From contig NC_086383.1 of assembly GCF_036588685.1 (NCBI RefSeq), positions 56,991,448 to 57,055,447 of the forward strand: 64,000 nt of DNA, read 5' to 3'. This DNA is from Mytilus trossulus. Lineage: Eukaryota; Mollusca; Bivalvia; Mytilida; Mytilidae. The notes beneath the pieces were generated by a model. That model made no database searches, was not told where the DNA came from, and saw only the letters and a list, made by a program, of their open reading frames with translations. Each line of letters begins with the position of its first letter. The first letter of the stretch is position 1. Made by a program: the position numbers and the translations under genes. Of the stretch, positions 27,201 to 38,038 are shown piece after piece.

Positions 27201-29203
27201 GAGCACCTGGTGGAATTCGTGTTGCTCAGTATTAAATGTTCTATGTTTTGTATACACAGCCATCCAGAGCACCTGGTGGAATTCGTGTTGCTCAGTATTA
27301 AATGTTCTATGTTTTGTATACACAGCCATCCAGAGCACCTGGTGGAATTCGTGTTGCTCAGTATTAAATGTTCTATGTTTTGTATACACAGCCATCCAGA
27401 GCACCTGGTGGAATTCGTGTTGCTCAGTATTAAATGTTCTATGTTTTGTATACACAGCCATCCAGAGCACCTGGTGGAATTCGTGTTGCTCAGTATTAAA
27501 TGTTCTATGTTTTGTATACACAGCCATCCAGAGCACCTGGTGGAATTCGTGTTGCTCAGTATTAAATGTTCTATGTTTTGTATACACAGCCATCCAGAGC
27601 ACCTGGTGGAATTCGTTTTGCTCAGTATTAAATGTTCTATGTTTTGTATACACAGCCATCCAGAGCACCTGGTGGAATTCGTGTTGCTCAGTATTAAATG
27701 TTCTATGTTTTGTATACACAGCCATCCAGAGCACCTGGTGGAATTCGTGTTGCTCAGTATTAAATGTTCTATGTTTTGTATACACAGCCATCCAGAGCAC
27801 CTGGTGGAGTTCGTGTTGCTCAGTATTAAATGTTCTATGTTTTGTATACACAGCCATCCAGAGCACCTGGTGGAATTCGTGTTGCTCAGTATTAAATGTT
27901 CTATGTTTTGTATACACAGCCATCCAGAGCACCTGGTGGAATTCGTGTTGCTCAGTATTAAATGTTCTATGTTTTGTATACACAGCCATCCAGAGCACCT
28001 GGTGGAATTCGTGTTGCTCAGTATTAAATGTTCTATCTTTTGTATACACAGCCATCCAGAGCACCTGGTGGAATTCGTGTTGCTCAGTATTAAATGTTCT
28101 ATGTTTTGTATACACAGCCATCCAGAGCACCTGGTGGAATTCGTGTTCCTCAGTATTAAATGTTCTATGTTTTGTATACACAGCCATCCAGAGCACCTGG
28201 TGGAATGTTTTGTATACACAGCCGTCCAGAGCACCTGGTGGAATTCGTGTTGCTCAGTATTAAATGTTCTATGTTTTGTATACACAGCCATCCAGAGCAC
28301 CTGGTGGAATTCGTGTTGCTCAGTATTAAATGTTCTATGTTTTGTATACGCAGCCATCCAGAGCACCTGGTGGAATTCGTGTTGCTCAGTATTAAATGTT
28401 CTATGTTTTGTATACACAGCCATCCAGAGCACCTGGTGGAATTCGTGTTGCTCAGTATTAAATGTTCTATGTTTTGTATACACAGCCATCCAGAGCACCT
28501 GGTGGAATTCGTGTTGCTCAGTATTAAATGTTCAATGTTTTGTATACACAGCAATCCAGAGCACCTGGTGGAATTCGTATTGCTCAGTATTAAATGTTCT
28601 ATGTTTTGTATACACAGCCATCCAGAGCACCTGGTGGAATTCGTGTTGCTCAGTATTAAAGGTTCTATGTTTTGTATACACAGCCATCCAGAGCACCTGG
28701 TGGAATTCGTGTTGCTCAGTATTAAATGTTCTATGTTTTGTATACACAGCCATCCAGAGCACCTGGTGGAATTCGTGTTGCTCAGTATTAAATGTTCAAT
28801 GTTTTGTATACACAGCCATCCAGAGCACCTGGTGGAATTCGTGTTGCTCAGTATTAAATGTTCTATGTTTTGTATACACAGCCATCCAGAGCACCTGGTG
28901 GAATTCGTGTTGCTCAGTATTAAATGTTCTATGTTTTGTATACACAGCCATCCAGAGCACCTGGTGGAATTCGTGTTGCTCAGTATTAAATGTTCTATGT
29001 TTTGTTTACACAGCCATCCAGAGCACCTGGTGGAATTCGTGTTGCTCAGTATTAAATGTTCTATGTTTTGTATACACAGCCATCCAGAGCACCTGGTGGA
29101 ATTCGTGTTGCTCAGTATTAAATGTTCTATGTTTTGTATACACAGCCATCCAGAGCACCTGGTGGAATTCGTGTTGCTCAGTATTAAATGTTCTATGTTT
29201 TGT
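12273..29203 (+). repeat. 66-bp satellite array, about 256 copies, 16.9 kb
   Basis: The unit starts TGTTTTGTATACACAGCCAT, continues CCAGAGCACCTGGTGGAATT and CGTGTTGCTCAGTATTAAAT, and ends GTTCTA. The period is 66 bp throughout. Variants fall in a few fixed classes: AAATG or AAGTG, TTCTATG or TTCAATG, a 67-bp form with AAGTCTTACAATG, a 67-bp form with an extra T (GAATTTCG), and a 38-bp short unit. Because 66 is a multiple of three and four of six frames lack stops, it produces very long meaningless frames (up to 2139 codons). One GAATTC site per unit. Confidence 0.97.
15841..23867 (+). repeat. Higher-order repeat domain within the 66-bp array
   Basis: A 38-bp truncated unit carrying CAGCTATCC marks each block. 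It starts at 15841, 17266, 18889, 20314, 21807 and 23830. The spacings are 1425, 1623, 1425, 1493 and 2023 bp. A 1425-bp block equals twenty 66-bp units plus one 67-bp and one 38-bp unit; 1623 is three more units. Blocks one and two share private variants such as AAATGGTCTATG. A similar short unit without the CTATCC change lies at 28168-28205. Confidence 0.9.
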
Positions 29204-29404
29204 GCTGTGTACTGTTGTTTGTCTTTTGGTCGTTTATTGTTCTTTGTCTTTTGGTCGTTTATTGTTCTTTGTCTTTTGGTCGTTTATTGTTCTTTGTCTT
29301 TTGGTCGTTTATTGTTCTTTGTCATGAAATTGTCAGTCTGTTTTCGACTAATGAATTTGAATATCCCTTTGGTATTTCTCGCTTCTATTATAGCAATTGA
29401 TTTC
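29204..29404 (+). repeat. 25-bp tandem repeat (x4) inside the satellite's founding element
   Basis: GTCTTTTGGTCGTTTATTGT plus TCTTT repeats at 29221, 29246, 29271 and 29296. The flanking sequence (GTGTACTGTTGTTTGTCT before, GTCAGTCTGTTTTCGA after) is the continuation of the dispersed repeat whose reverse complement is at 30175-30425. The satellite therefore ends inside a copy of that repeat. Confidence 0.85.
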
Positions 29405-29868
29405 CTGTAGATATTTATATCAGTCACGGTCGCAAAGGTGTTGCACAAATCCCTTGTATGTATGACAACATTTCATTGATATTAGTGACGGTTGCAAAGG
29501 TTTTTCACAAATCCCTTATATGTATAACGGCATGTCATCGATATCAGTCACGGTTGCATTGGTTTAACACAAATTCCTTAAATGTATAACGGCATGTTAT
29601 CGGTATCAGTCATGGTTGCAAAGGTTTTACACAAATCCCTTATATATATATAACGGCATGTCATCGATATCAGTCATGGTTGCAAAGGTTTTACACAAAT
29701 CCCTTATATGTACAACGGCATGTCATCGATATCAGTCATGGTTGCAAAGGTTTTACACAAATCCCGTATATGTACAACGGCATGTCATCGATATCAGTGA
29801 CGGTTAAAAAGGTTTTACACAAATTCTTTGTATGTATTACACCGTGTTATCGATATCAAGCACGATTC
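29405..29868 (+). repeat. 62-bp minisatellite, about 7 copies
   Basis: The unit includes GATATCAGTCATGGTTGCAA, AGGTTTTACACAAATCCCTT and ACGGCATGTCATC. GATATC starts at 29666, 29728 and 29790 give the 62-bp period. The outer copies are more diverged than the central ones. No coding potential. Confidence 0.88.
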
Positions 29869-30425
29869 GTAGGCTTTATAAAAAAAAGTTAAAAAAAGTA
29901 GTATCTCCAAAGCAAATTCAAAATTGGGAAGTCCATACAAAATGACAAAATCTATCGCCATCAATCAACAGAACAAGTAAAAAACAACTGCCATGTTTCT
30001 GACTTTCTACAGGCATATTTATTTCATTTCGTTTTATAGCTAGCTAAACTTCCCATTTGTATGACAGCAGTTTATGGTTCAGTTATATTGACAGAACTGG
30101 TTGAGCAAACTTAATATACATCACAGACTAAAAAATTCAAACAAACACGCAAATCAATCTAACAAAGACGCCATAAAAAGAGGGAAGAAAGGTACAAGAG
30201 GAACAGTCAAACTCATAAATCGAAAATAAACTAACAACGCCATGGCTACAAATAAAAAACAGACAAACAGACAAACAACAGTACACACGACACAACATCG
30301 AAAACCAAAAACTAAGCAGCACGAACCCCATCAAAAACTGGGGGTGACCTTATTTGCTCCGGAAAGGTAAGCAGATCCTGCTCCACACGTGGCACCCGTC
30401 GTGTTGCTCATGTTAATACAAATCC
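29869..30425 (-). repeat. Dispersed repeat fragments, including the satellite-founding family
   Basis: Positions 29930-30130 resemble 46290-46480 (ACAACTGCCAT, GTATGACAG). Positions 30175-30425, read on the minus strand, give GGGGTTCGTGCTGCTTAG, TGTGTACTGTTGTTTGTCTG and GCCATGGCGTTGTTAG. This is the cleanest local reference for the element that gave rise to the 66-bp array. Confidence 0.75.
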
Positions 30426-31727
30426 GGTAAATAGTTCAGTCGAGTAGGGCAGTCCATGGTGAAATGTTTATAAGCTGCAATGAAAATTTATCATTATTTT
30501 CTATTTATCCTTTTCCCCCATCCTTTGTCGCTATATATACATGATGAAGAACGTATTTCTGAAAAATTTATGACATACGAAATGATTTTTCAGGTCTTAT
30601 GGTTGACTTCTTTTTTCTAGGGGTTGTTTGATAAAGGGAAGTATTCTTATATACAAAAAAAACATTTTAACCGAAATATAGCGATCTTCCCTCTTGCTAA
30701 GTTTATTTTCGTACAGCGTTTATTTCCGCTCTCGTTCTTACTAATTTTATATCAATTCAAATTGTCTTTTTCAAGTGTACTTTCCTCTTTCACTTTCCTC
30801 ATTCTGGTTCAATTGGGTCAACATACGTTTGATATGGCTTCTCAAATTGAAAACACTATAACTGTTATTGGTAAACAAAAACAACATAACAACCAATTCA
30901 TTGGTTTAGGGAATGTATTAACACGTGCTGTTAAAGTCGTTGTTGTTGGTGTTGTTTAGTTTATTTCAATCTTTCAATAAATAAATCATCTTATAGCTTT
31001 TTGACCACTGACAAACTATAAAAATAACATTTATGGAAAAAGAGGTGGATTAGGGGTGTATAGAAAAAGAAAAGATAAAAAATCCAAATGAAATACATTT
31101 ATATATATCAAGTAAGAAGTACAATACATTAGATTTATACTTCATATCGCAAATATATCCTACTTTGAACATGTTGAAGTGTTTAAAAGAAGTTACGGCT
31201 CAAAGAAATCGGTCTCTCCCTTTAGTAGTATAGATATGCTCTAAGAGTAAAGAAACGGTTAAAAGGGGGAAAATCACAAAGCACCAGGAAAATCTATAGA
31301 TTGATCAGCACGATCCCAATTAAAGTCCGGAGGTAAACAAAGTAGTCCGGAAGGATGAACTGTACCTGCTTCAATACTGGCATCCTTCAGAAGATTGATA
31401 ACAAGTTAAAAAAAAACGGTGATCAGTCGCGTTCAATTTTGTCATAATTCAGGGAAAGTCGATGATCGATGTTAAATATCAAATGAAGACAGAATATTCT
31501 GGTTGTGACATATGGAACATAACCATAGTCATCTGTTTCACAGATATGTCATAATGATAAACCAAATAATAAAAGCTTCAGTAAAAGTTTTATTCGAATG
31601 AATGACTTCAACTTGACCATTAACTGAATAAAAACACCTTTCTTACGACAATACTTATTGAAAAGTAATATTTCCTTAATTTATCTTCAAATTGTGACTT
31701 TTATGCATCAATGAAGTCAATTTTCAA
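30426..31727. other. Intergenic, weak 111-codon frame, no supported gene
   Basis: A plus frame at 30624-30959 (hydrophobic N-terminal half, then a VKVVVVGVV end) is followed by AATAAA at about 30977. Part of it (30700-30850) is shared with non-coding DNA at 2160-2295, so it is probably repeat-derived. The rest, to 31727, is AT-rich with nothing recognised. Confidence 0.4.
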
Positions 31728-33509
31728 TTATACTAAGTTTTTCACTACTAGTATATCAAGGCAGGTATTTCCTATTATAAAATTCCTCAAATTTTGAATG
31801 AAGTGTTTATTTCTTATTTTTAACTCGAGACCAAGAATAGCATCAGATTTCCCTTTGGCGTCTCGAAGATGATGAAAACACAAAAATAACAGTACATGAG
31901 AGTAAACAACGGGCGGAATCACGATGGTTTTTGTGTTGTTTGATAATGTTGACAGTTCTGCTGGCAATAAATAAAATGGAGAGACAAAAAACACATTGTT
32001 GATGATAAGATGTTTACATGTCACTAATAAACCAACTACTCTCTTCGTTTTCTCGAATAAAGTCTGTTCTTCCAAGCTATTTGTCGCTTGTAAAAATATT
32101 TTATCTGGTGTACTCTTAGATAAACAGTAGATAACTATATCTATGCATTCTTTAAAACGTTCATGTTGATACATGAATGACGCAAGTAATAACCAATATG
32201 ACAACGCATCGCAATATAGTCCAAACTGTTTATACACAGATTTGTTTTGTTCTCTAATGGTGTAACATTTCTGTGATTGTATGTAACAAATAGAATATAA
32301 AGCTACAATGTATTTACATACTTGCAGGTCTGGACAACTTTGGAAGCATTTTATAGCTCGAATAACGTTTTTCAAAATATTATCAGTTATTTTATTTATT
32401 AATGATGTAGGATAAATGAGGCAGGACAGTGAAGAAGCTGTCAGTTCACATACATCTAATCTATACTTTTCGAATGTTGAGGTTTGAAAAATGGAAGACC
32501 ATGGTGTAGAAGATATCAGCCGAAGCGTAGACATTAACATTACTTGTTGGTCATCGGTAAATCTCTCTTCGGTTGTTTTCTGGAATAAAATAGTGACTGC
32601 ACATTTTATATTCTACACAGTATATCAGTCGCCTTATACAATTCACGAAACAAGTGATATTTTTTTCTGGTTTCCATACATCAGGACCCCATTCCTCACA
32701 TAACCAAAACATTATTGTTTTAAGGAAATATGAACAAATAAGATCGTTATGCTTAGGTTTCACTATATCTTTCAAAATAACTTTCAGCAAAGCATAGCAC
32801 AGTAATTGTGTATGTGAAAAAGAATAAATTAATTGTTTTTCTGCCATAGAGAAAGATATACGCCATTTTAAATTCTTATTTAATGAGTTTTAATATCCAA
32901 TATGAACAAGTAAAACACCATATTCCACAATAGAGGTCACATGATCGTAATCTGGCCACGTTGATTGAGATCTGTTAATCCATGGTTGAGCTGATGCAAT
33001 CCATGGTTTACATCGGAAACAAACCACAGGATCATAAACATCCCCTGGTAAAGACTGACACGGTTCATGTATTATCATATCATCTGATAAAAAGTTTTCT
33101 CTGAAAAGTTTACTTGAGATGTATGTTTCTTGTCCTAAAGTTTGAGAACATTGACCTTTAACAGGAATGCATTTTGGTAAATTGTCATACAACTTCAATT
33201 TCGTAAATCCAGATGGTGTATCTGTATGTTCCAATACAATAAAGATTCCGTTTGCTGCATACGTTGCATAATAAATACTTTCATAAACATGGACCATTTT
33301 TAAAACTATCATCCTATCGAAATCACTACCCTTGAGATCAATACCTTCTGCTCTACTAACACTGCTGATAAAGGTGAAGCCATCATTATTATTCATTACG
33401 GAATCCATAACCTTAAATATGTTTTGTCCGGTTTCACAATATCCTCTGCACACTGTATCTTACTAAGATAATGATAAAGTGTAAGTGAAAGTTCTTCTTT
33501 CGTACTCAT
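31728..33509 (-). pseudogene. Mab-21/cGAS-like pseudogene, paralogue of 7847-9692
   Basis: The likely ATG is at 33509, after a good acceptor-like TTATTTCTTTAG. Four minus segments align in order with the 7847-9692 copy. Lesions: a frameshift near 33430 after a conserved LSLTLYHYL start; an in-frame TAA at 32890-32892 where the other copy reads NK (between VLLVHIG and WRISFS); and a frameshift near 32560 before DDQQV. The nucleotidyltransferase motif survives in part: Asp-Phe-Asp is kept, but the Gly of the Gly-Ser pair is Val (SSVSRAEG). The C-terminal Mab-21 region is well kept (CYALLKVILKDIVKPKH, CSYFLKTIMFW). The product, if any, could not be full length. Family function (nucleic-acid-sensing cGAS-like receptors) is known for relatives only. 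Confidence 0.82.
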
Positions 33510-34149
33510 TATTAATATCTAAAGAAATAAGAAAATAAAACAAATTATGAAACAAGAAACAAGGTTGTCCGGCACATATCGACCGTCAATCCAAAACTTG
33601 AGTACTGTTATTCCAATTTAAATGGATTTCAAAAAGAAATTGTACATCAGAAATTGAAAATTGTAAAAAATTTGGATAAAATTTTATTCAAAATTATTTT
33701 TATGATAGATAATACTTTTGTCGATCAGCTTTTATCAATCAAATATTTGTAAATTCATGCAGTTCAAAATGGCTTTCCAAGACATGACAGGTGTGAATTT
33801 GATTGTAAATATAAGCCTTTCTATTTATTTTCAAAATTTCTTAATAAAAAATATTTGCCAAGTTATGAAAATATATGACAAGCGCCCTCAAATTATCAAG
33901 AAGAAGCTTTATCATATTGGTTATTTTCCCCAATTCTATATAGTTTACTAAATATCACCTGTACTAAGTCAGGAATATGACAGTTGTTATCCATTCGTTT
34001 GATGTGTTTGGACTTTTGATTTTGCCTTTTGATTTTAGACTTTCCTTTTTAAATTTTCCTCGGAGTTCAGTATTTTTGTGTTTTTACTTTTTTTTATATT
34101 CTGATATTGTGTCAATACTATCGATTTTTGGTAATCTATCCTATTGTTT
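33510..34149. repeat. Intergenic with a dispersed repeat at 33955-34083
   Basis: Positions 33955-34083 (GACAGTTGTTATCCATTCG, TTTTCCTCGGAGTTCAGTAT) match 44705-44830 and, less well, 38290-38410 and 45178-45290. The remainder is AT-rich and shows nothing recognisable. Confidence 0.65.
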
Positions 34150-34548
34150 TTAAGGATGTTTGCTACTCTGTTTAAAAATAACAAGCTTTTTAAAAGACTG
34201 TTATTAATTGAAAGTATATAAATAAAGAAACTAAAAAAGCAGAAAAAAATGGAGGGTCCGTGTGCTTGTTTTCGACATAAAAGCTGTTGAAAATTTGGCG
34301 GGAAATAATTCTCTCTAGATTTTTCTTTCACTTAACATTGGCACCTTTTTTGTTTAAAAAACTATGAAAAAATAACAAGGATTTCATAAGATTTTGAAAT
34401 ATGGCTTTTTAAATAATATGTAATAAAAATATGAAAAGAAAAGTAGGGGTTAGTGGGCATTTTTTTTTTAATGTAAATACATGGATAAAACCAGAGGATT
34501 CCGAAAATCTGGCAAAAATTCAAAAAGTAGAGGAGCAAACATCCTTAA
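34150..34548. mobile_element. TTAA-flanked MITE, 399 bp
   Basis: The left end is TTAA then GGATGTTTGCTACTC; the right end is GAGGAGCAAACATCC then TTAA. The first 11 bp inside TTAA are a perfect inverted repeat, with further matches inward. No coding capacity. TTAA target sites are typical of piggyBac-type transposition. The ends differ from those of the larger TTAA element at 10887-12094, so this is a separate family. Confidence 0.75.
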
Positions 34549-36316
34549 ACATTCATTCTTTTTAACATATATAATCTGTAGATTCCAATTTACTAAGAGA
34601 AAACCTCGAAAGTGGTAATGTCAATGAAATTTATCTATTAATTCCCTCAGATTTGTAAATAAAATATGTCATGTCTCAAAAGGTACCGTGACAAAACAGT
34701 TAATTATGATATTTGAAAAGTTTCCCACTTGCATGATTTTTTTCAGTACGAATTATTTTCTTATAATGATACTCTTTTAATTTGCATTTGACATGTTAAA
34801 TGATAAGCATGGTGCATATAATATAAATCATATTATGTTACATTCAAAGAACATACATGGCCATAATTTTGAAGGAAAAAAAATTAAGTTCGACAATAAA
34901 CAAACACTTACTTAATATATCCTAAGAAAATCACGATTATATTCCTGACTTGAGATGTTCATGTTTAACGGGGACAGTGTCGTATGAGTCTAATAGACGA
35001 ACAACACAATTCATAGTGCTGAAACTTTTATGCCACGAAAGTAATCGTGACAAAACAGTTATTTATAATTTTCAAAAGATTATTTTCAGTACATAATACT
35101 TTCTTATAATGACTATAAAGGTAAAGAAGTAAAGAAACAGTTTCCCCATAAAACATTGTGATCCTGCATTGATATGATGAAAATGTTTGGTTACTTTTTA
35201 TTACAAAAAAGTATGAATAATTTTAAAATTGAGCGCATATATAGCCTATTTCTCAGATGTACACAAAAGTGTCTGATTTTTGTGTCCAAAATTCCGGTAA
35301 CAAGTGCAGTACGATATGATGTGTAAATATATATATTGATACCACATCTGCAAAATGTTGCCTTTATATAAGAAAAAATCAAAGCGAAGTGTTTAAATAT
35401 CATTATTAATTCCGTATAGATAAAGCAGCAATGAATGCACAGTCATGCTTTCCGTCACAAAGTGTAAAAAGAGCATTACAAACACACGGAAAGCATGAGA
35501 TAACTTTCAATTGTTCATGGTTGTAGCATGACATTGTACTTATCAGAATTGAAAGATTGAAGGCTTGTTAGAGTATAGAACGTGCGCGCATGTTTAAAAC
35601 AAAATGTGCTTTGATCAACTGCAGCTTTTACTCTCAAGTAAAATAAAAAAACAAATGAAGCATTCAATTCATAACTTTAAAGATAGAATAAACTACCGTA
35701 TTCATATAACATCGCGTTGTTTGTAATTTTTTTGCAATGCTTTAATCGGCTAATTGTAAACATTGTGACGAGATTGGTATCGCAAAAATAACAATTTAAA
35801 ATGTTAACAACATTTTTTTAAATTTGTTATAGAAATAGAATTACCATTGTCAAAGACAAATTTTACTACAACAAATGCAGAAGCAGGAGGGTTTGCTAGC
35901 CAAAATACTATTTTTTAACCTGTATATATCATGTCAGGAATATGTATAGCAGTTGTTAACAAATAGTCCGTTTCTATGTATGTTGGAATTTGTTTTTGTT
36001 GTTTCTTTTTTCCTCTTATAGTCGATGTTCTCTTATAGTTGATGTGTTTCCCTCGAAGTCCTTAAATCAATAACATTTATCTCTCATTCTTGTCCATCGC
36101 AATAATAAACGTACTAAAAAGCAGTAATTAGTACTTACAATACCTAATTCATATCATCACTTTCAGATAAAAAGATGTATAGTCCCATCATCGCATGCTT
36201 AAATGACCCTTTTGAAATAATTTACTGACTTTTCTAATGTTAAATATATAGGATCTAATAATTTTATCACTGTTTGCTTATCGTACATTTTATAGTTACC
36301 AATTGATTTTTCAACA
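34549..36316. other. Intergenic upstream of fucosidase copy 1
   Basis: AT-rich DNA. Positions about 35915-36065 are a diverged fragment of the CAGGAATATG...CAGTTGTTA repeat. From about 36125 the sequence becomes alignable with the upstream region of fucosidase copy 2 (41605 onward; shared CTTACAATACC and TGTTTGCTTATCGTACATT). The duplication that made the gene pair therefore includes about 300 bp of 5' flank. No promoter was identified. Confidence 0.5.
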
Positions 36317-36420
36317 GGTGGATGAACAAAATATGTCATTTTTTAAACACTATTCGCTTACAATACGTTATTATTTAGCAATTGAATACCATATTACACA
36401 TGTTACAGGTGGATGAACAC
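36311..36420 (+). promoter_or_regulatory. Duplicated 3' splice-site region upstream of fucosidase copy 1
   Basis: TTTTTCAACAG then GTGGATGAAC (AG at 36316-36317) recurs 91 bp later as CATGTTACAG then GTGGATGAAC (AG at 36407-36408). Fucosidase copy 2 has a single version (TTTAACAG then GTGGATGAAC, AG at 41797-41798). They look like acceptors of an intron in the 5' UTR; no upstream exon was identified. Confidence 0.55.
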
Positions 36421-36449
36421 ATATACCAACACAGTGGAGGAAATCAAAC

Positions 36450-37814
36450 ATGGCTATTAACAGTTTATTCTTACTTTTGTTTTGTGCAAGTTTATCAGTC
36501 GCACAACGATACGAACCAACATGGGAATCTCTCGAAAGCAGACCACTTCCGTCATGGTTTGATGAAGCTAAGCTCGGTATTTTTATTCACTGGGGAGTGT
36601 TTTCCGTCCCTAGTTATAGTGCAGTTTGGTTCTGGAATTATTGGAAAAATGGACATAAAGATATTAACAGTTTTATGAAACGTAACTATCGACCTGGTTT
36701 TACATATGCTGACTTTGCAGCAGATTTCAAAACAGAGTTCTATGATCCAAAACGGTGGGCTGCTATATTACAGGCCTCCGGGGCTAAATATGTTGTTCTA
36801 GTTTCGAAACATCACGAGGGCTTTACAAATTGGCCGTCAAATTATTCATGGAACTGGAATTCTTACGACACTGGACCGCATAGAGATCTCGTCGGTGAAC
36901 TAGCTACTGCGGTTCGGGAGACAACAGATCTTCGATTTGGTCTCTATCATTCTCTGTTTGAATGGTTTAATCCGCTGTTTCTGAAGGACAAAGAAAATAA
37001 TTTTACAACACAAGATTTTGTGAAAATGAAATCAATGCCAGAACTATATGAACTTGTGAATCGATATAAACCGGAAGTAATTTGGTCAGATGGCTCCGGC
37101 AATGCGCCAGATAGTTACTGGATGTCTAAGGAATTTATAGCTTGGCTCTACAATGACAGTCCTGTCAAGGATACTGTTGTCGTCAATGATAGATGGGGTC
37201 GTGGCGATATTTGCCGCCATGGGGGATATCTTACGTGCAATGATAGGTATAATCCAAAAGCTCTGCAGAACAGAAAATTTGAAAACCCAATGACGATAGA
37301 CAAAAACCACTGGGGATTCCGAAGAGAAGCAAACATAGAAGACTTTTATACGTCCCGAGAACTGATTTCTACATTTGCACAAACTGTAAGCTGCGGAGGT
37401 AATATGCTTATGAACGTCGGACCAACTAGCTATGGAACATTCCAACCAATCTATGAAGAAAGACTTCTTCAATTTGGAAAATGGATGAAAATAAACGAGG
37501 AAGCAATATATAGTTCAAGGCCATGGACAACACAAAAAGACAACGCCACGAATGCATGGTATACAATGAAGAAATCGACGAGCGGAACCAACGTTTATGC
37601 CATTTTACTAGATTGGCCTGATAAAAACTATTTGTATTTGAAAGCGCCTGTGGCCAGTAGCAGCACTTCGATAACGATGCTAGGATATTCAGGATATTTT
37701 AGTTACTCAGTAGTGCAACCCTCCGGGATTAATATAACATTACCAGTCATATCATTCTCAAAGATACCAAGTACTGATGCGTGGGTTTTTAAATTGACTG
37801 ATTTAAAGAACTAA
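36450..37814 (+). CDS. Alpha-L-fucosidase (GH29), copy 1
   Basis: 454 residues, close to the length of animal FUCA1-type fucosidases. Residues 1-18 are a signal peptide (hydrophobic FLLLF, likely cleavage after SVA), so the product is lysosomal or secreted and removes terminal alpha-L-fucose from glycoconjugates. GH29 signatures: [14 protein letters not shown] (36-49), [12 protein letters not shown] (119-130), and the nucleophile Asp214 in IWSDG. Glu278 in KFENPMTID aligns, from memory, with the mammalian acid/base Glu. Sequons at Asn131 and Asn184. The coding region has no intron. The upstream ATG at 36413 is out of frame, which supports the start at 36450. It differs from copy 2 and from mammalian enzymes just after the nucleophile (SGN in place of D/E-W-E) and at Arg256 (His elsewhere). 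Nothing is missing, so it is probably functional. Confidence 0.95.
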   Translation: MAINSLFLLLFCASLSVAQRYEPTWESLESRPLPSWFDEAKLGIFIHWGVFSVPSYSAVWFWNYWKNGHKDINSFMKRNYRPGFTYADFAADFKTEFYDPKRWAAILQASGAKYVVLVSKHHEGFTNWPSNYSWNWNSYDTGPHRDLVGELATAVRETTDLRFGLYHSLFEWFNPLFLKDKENNFTTQDFVKMKSMPELYELVNRYKPEVIWSDGSGNAPDSYWMSKEFIAWLYNDSPVKDTVVVNDRWGRGDICRHGGYLTCNDRYNPKALQNRKFENPMTIDKNHWGFRREANIEDFYTSRELISTFAQTVSCGGNMLMNVGPTSYGTFQPIYEERLLQFGKWMKINEEAIYSSRPWTTQKDNATNAWYTMKKSTSGTNVYAILLDWPDKNYLYLKAPVASSSTSITMLGYSGYFSYSVVQPSGINITLPVISFSKIPSTDAWVFKLTDLKN

Positions 37815-38038
37815 TTGACTCCATTGTAATAATGTAATCAGGTGCCTATTTCAATGACACTAAAGAGCCATTTGAGGGTAACTGAAATGACAATGTTTTG
37901 GTAGATTCTTTAGTGTAAACAATGTCTGACATCTTTCATATTTTTTTAGTCATTCTATTTATACAAGGTAAGAGTAGTAATGTCATAATAGTCGAAGACA
38001 TAACAAGATGTAATACTTTTAGAATAATTGTCAATAAA
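37815..38038 (+). terminator. 3' UTR and poly(A) signal of fucosidase copy 1
   Basis: AATAAA at 38033-38038 lies about 220 bp after the stop codon and is the first canonical signal downstream. The first bases after the stop resemble those after copy 2 (TTGTAATAA), consistent with gene duplication. Confidence 0.5.

Noticed and set aside
12273-29203. Regular repeats considered as a CRISPR array.
   Set aside because: Units are directly contiguous with no unique spacers, and the genome is eukaryotic.
12128-29410. Dozens of long open frames (up to 2139 codons) on both strands in the satellite.
   Set aside because: They arise from a 66-bp unit open in four of six frames; overlapping frames on both strands cannot all be coding, and no start, splice or domain evidence favours one.
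30624-30959. 111-codon plus frame followed by AATAAA.
   Set aside because: Part of it is shared with non-coding DNA at 2160-2295, the composition is low-complexity hydrophobic, and no family is recognisable.
37086-37472. 128-codon minus frame opposite fucosidase copy 1, and similar ones opposite copy 2.
   Set aside because: Antisense shadows of a strongly supported GH29 coding region.
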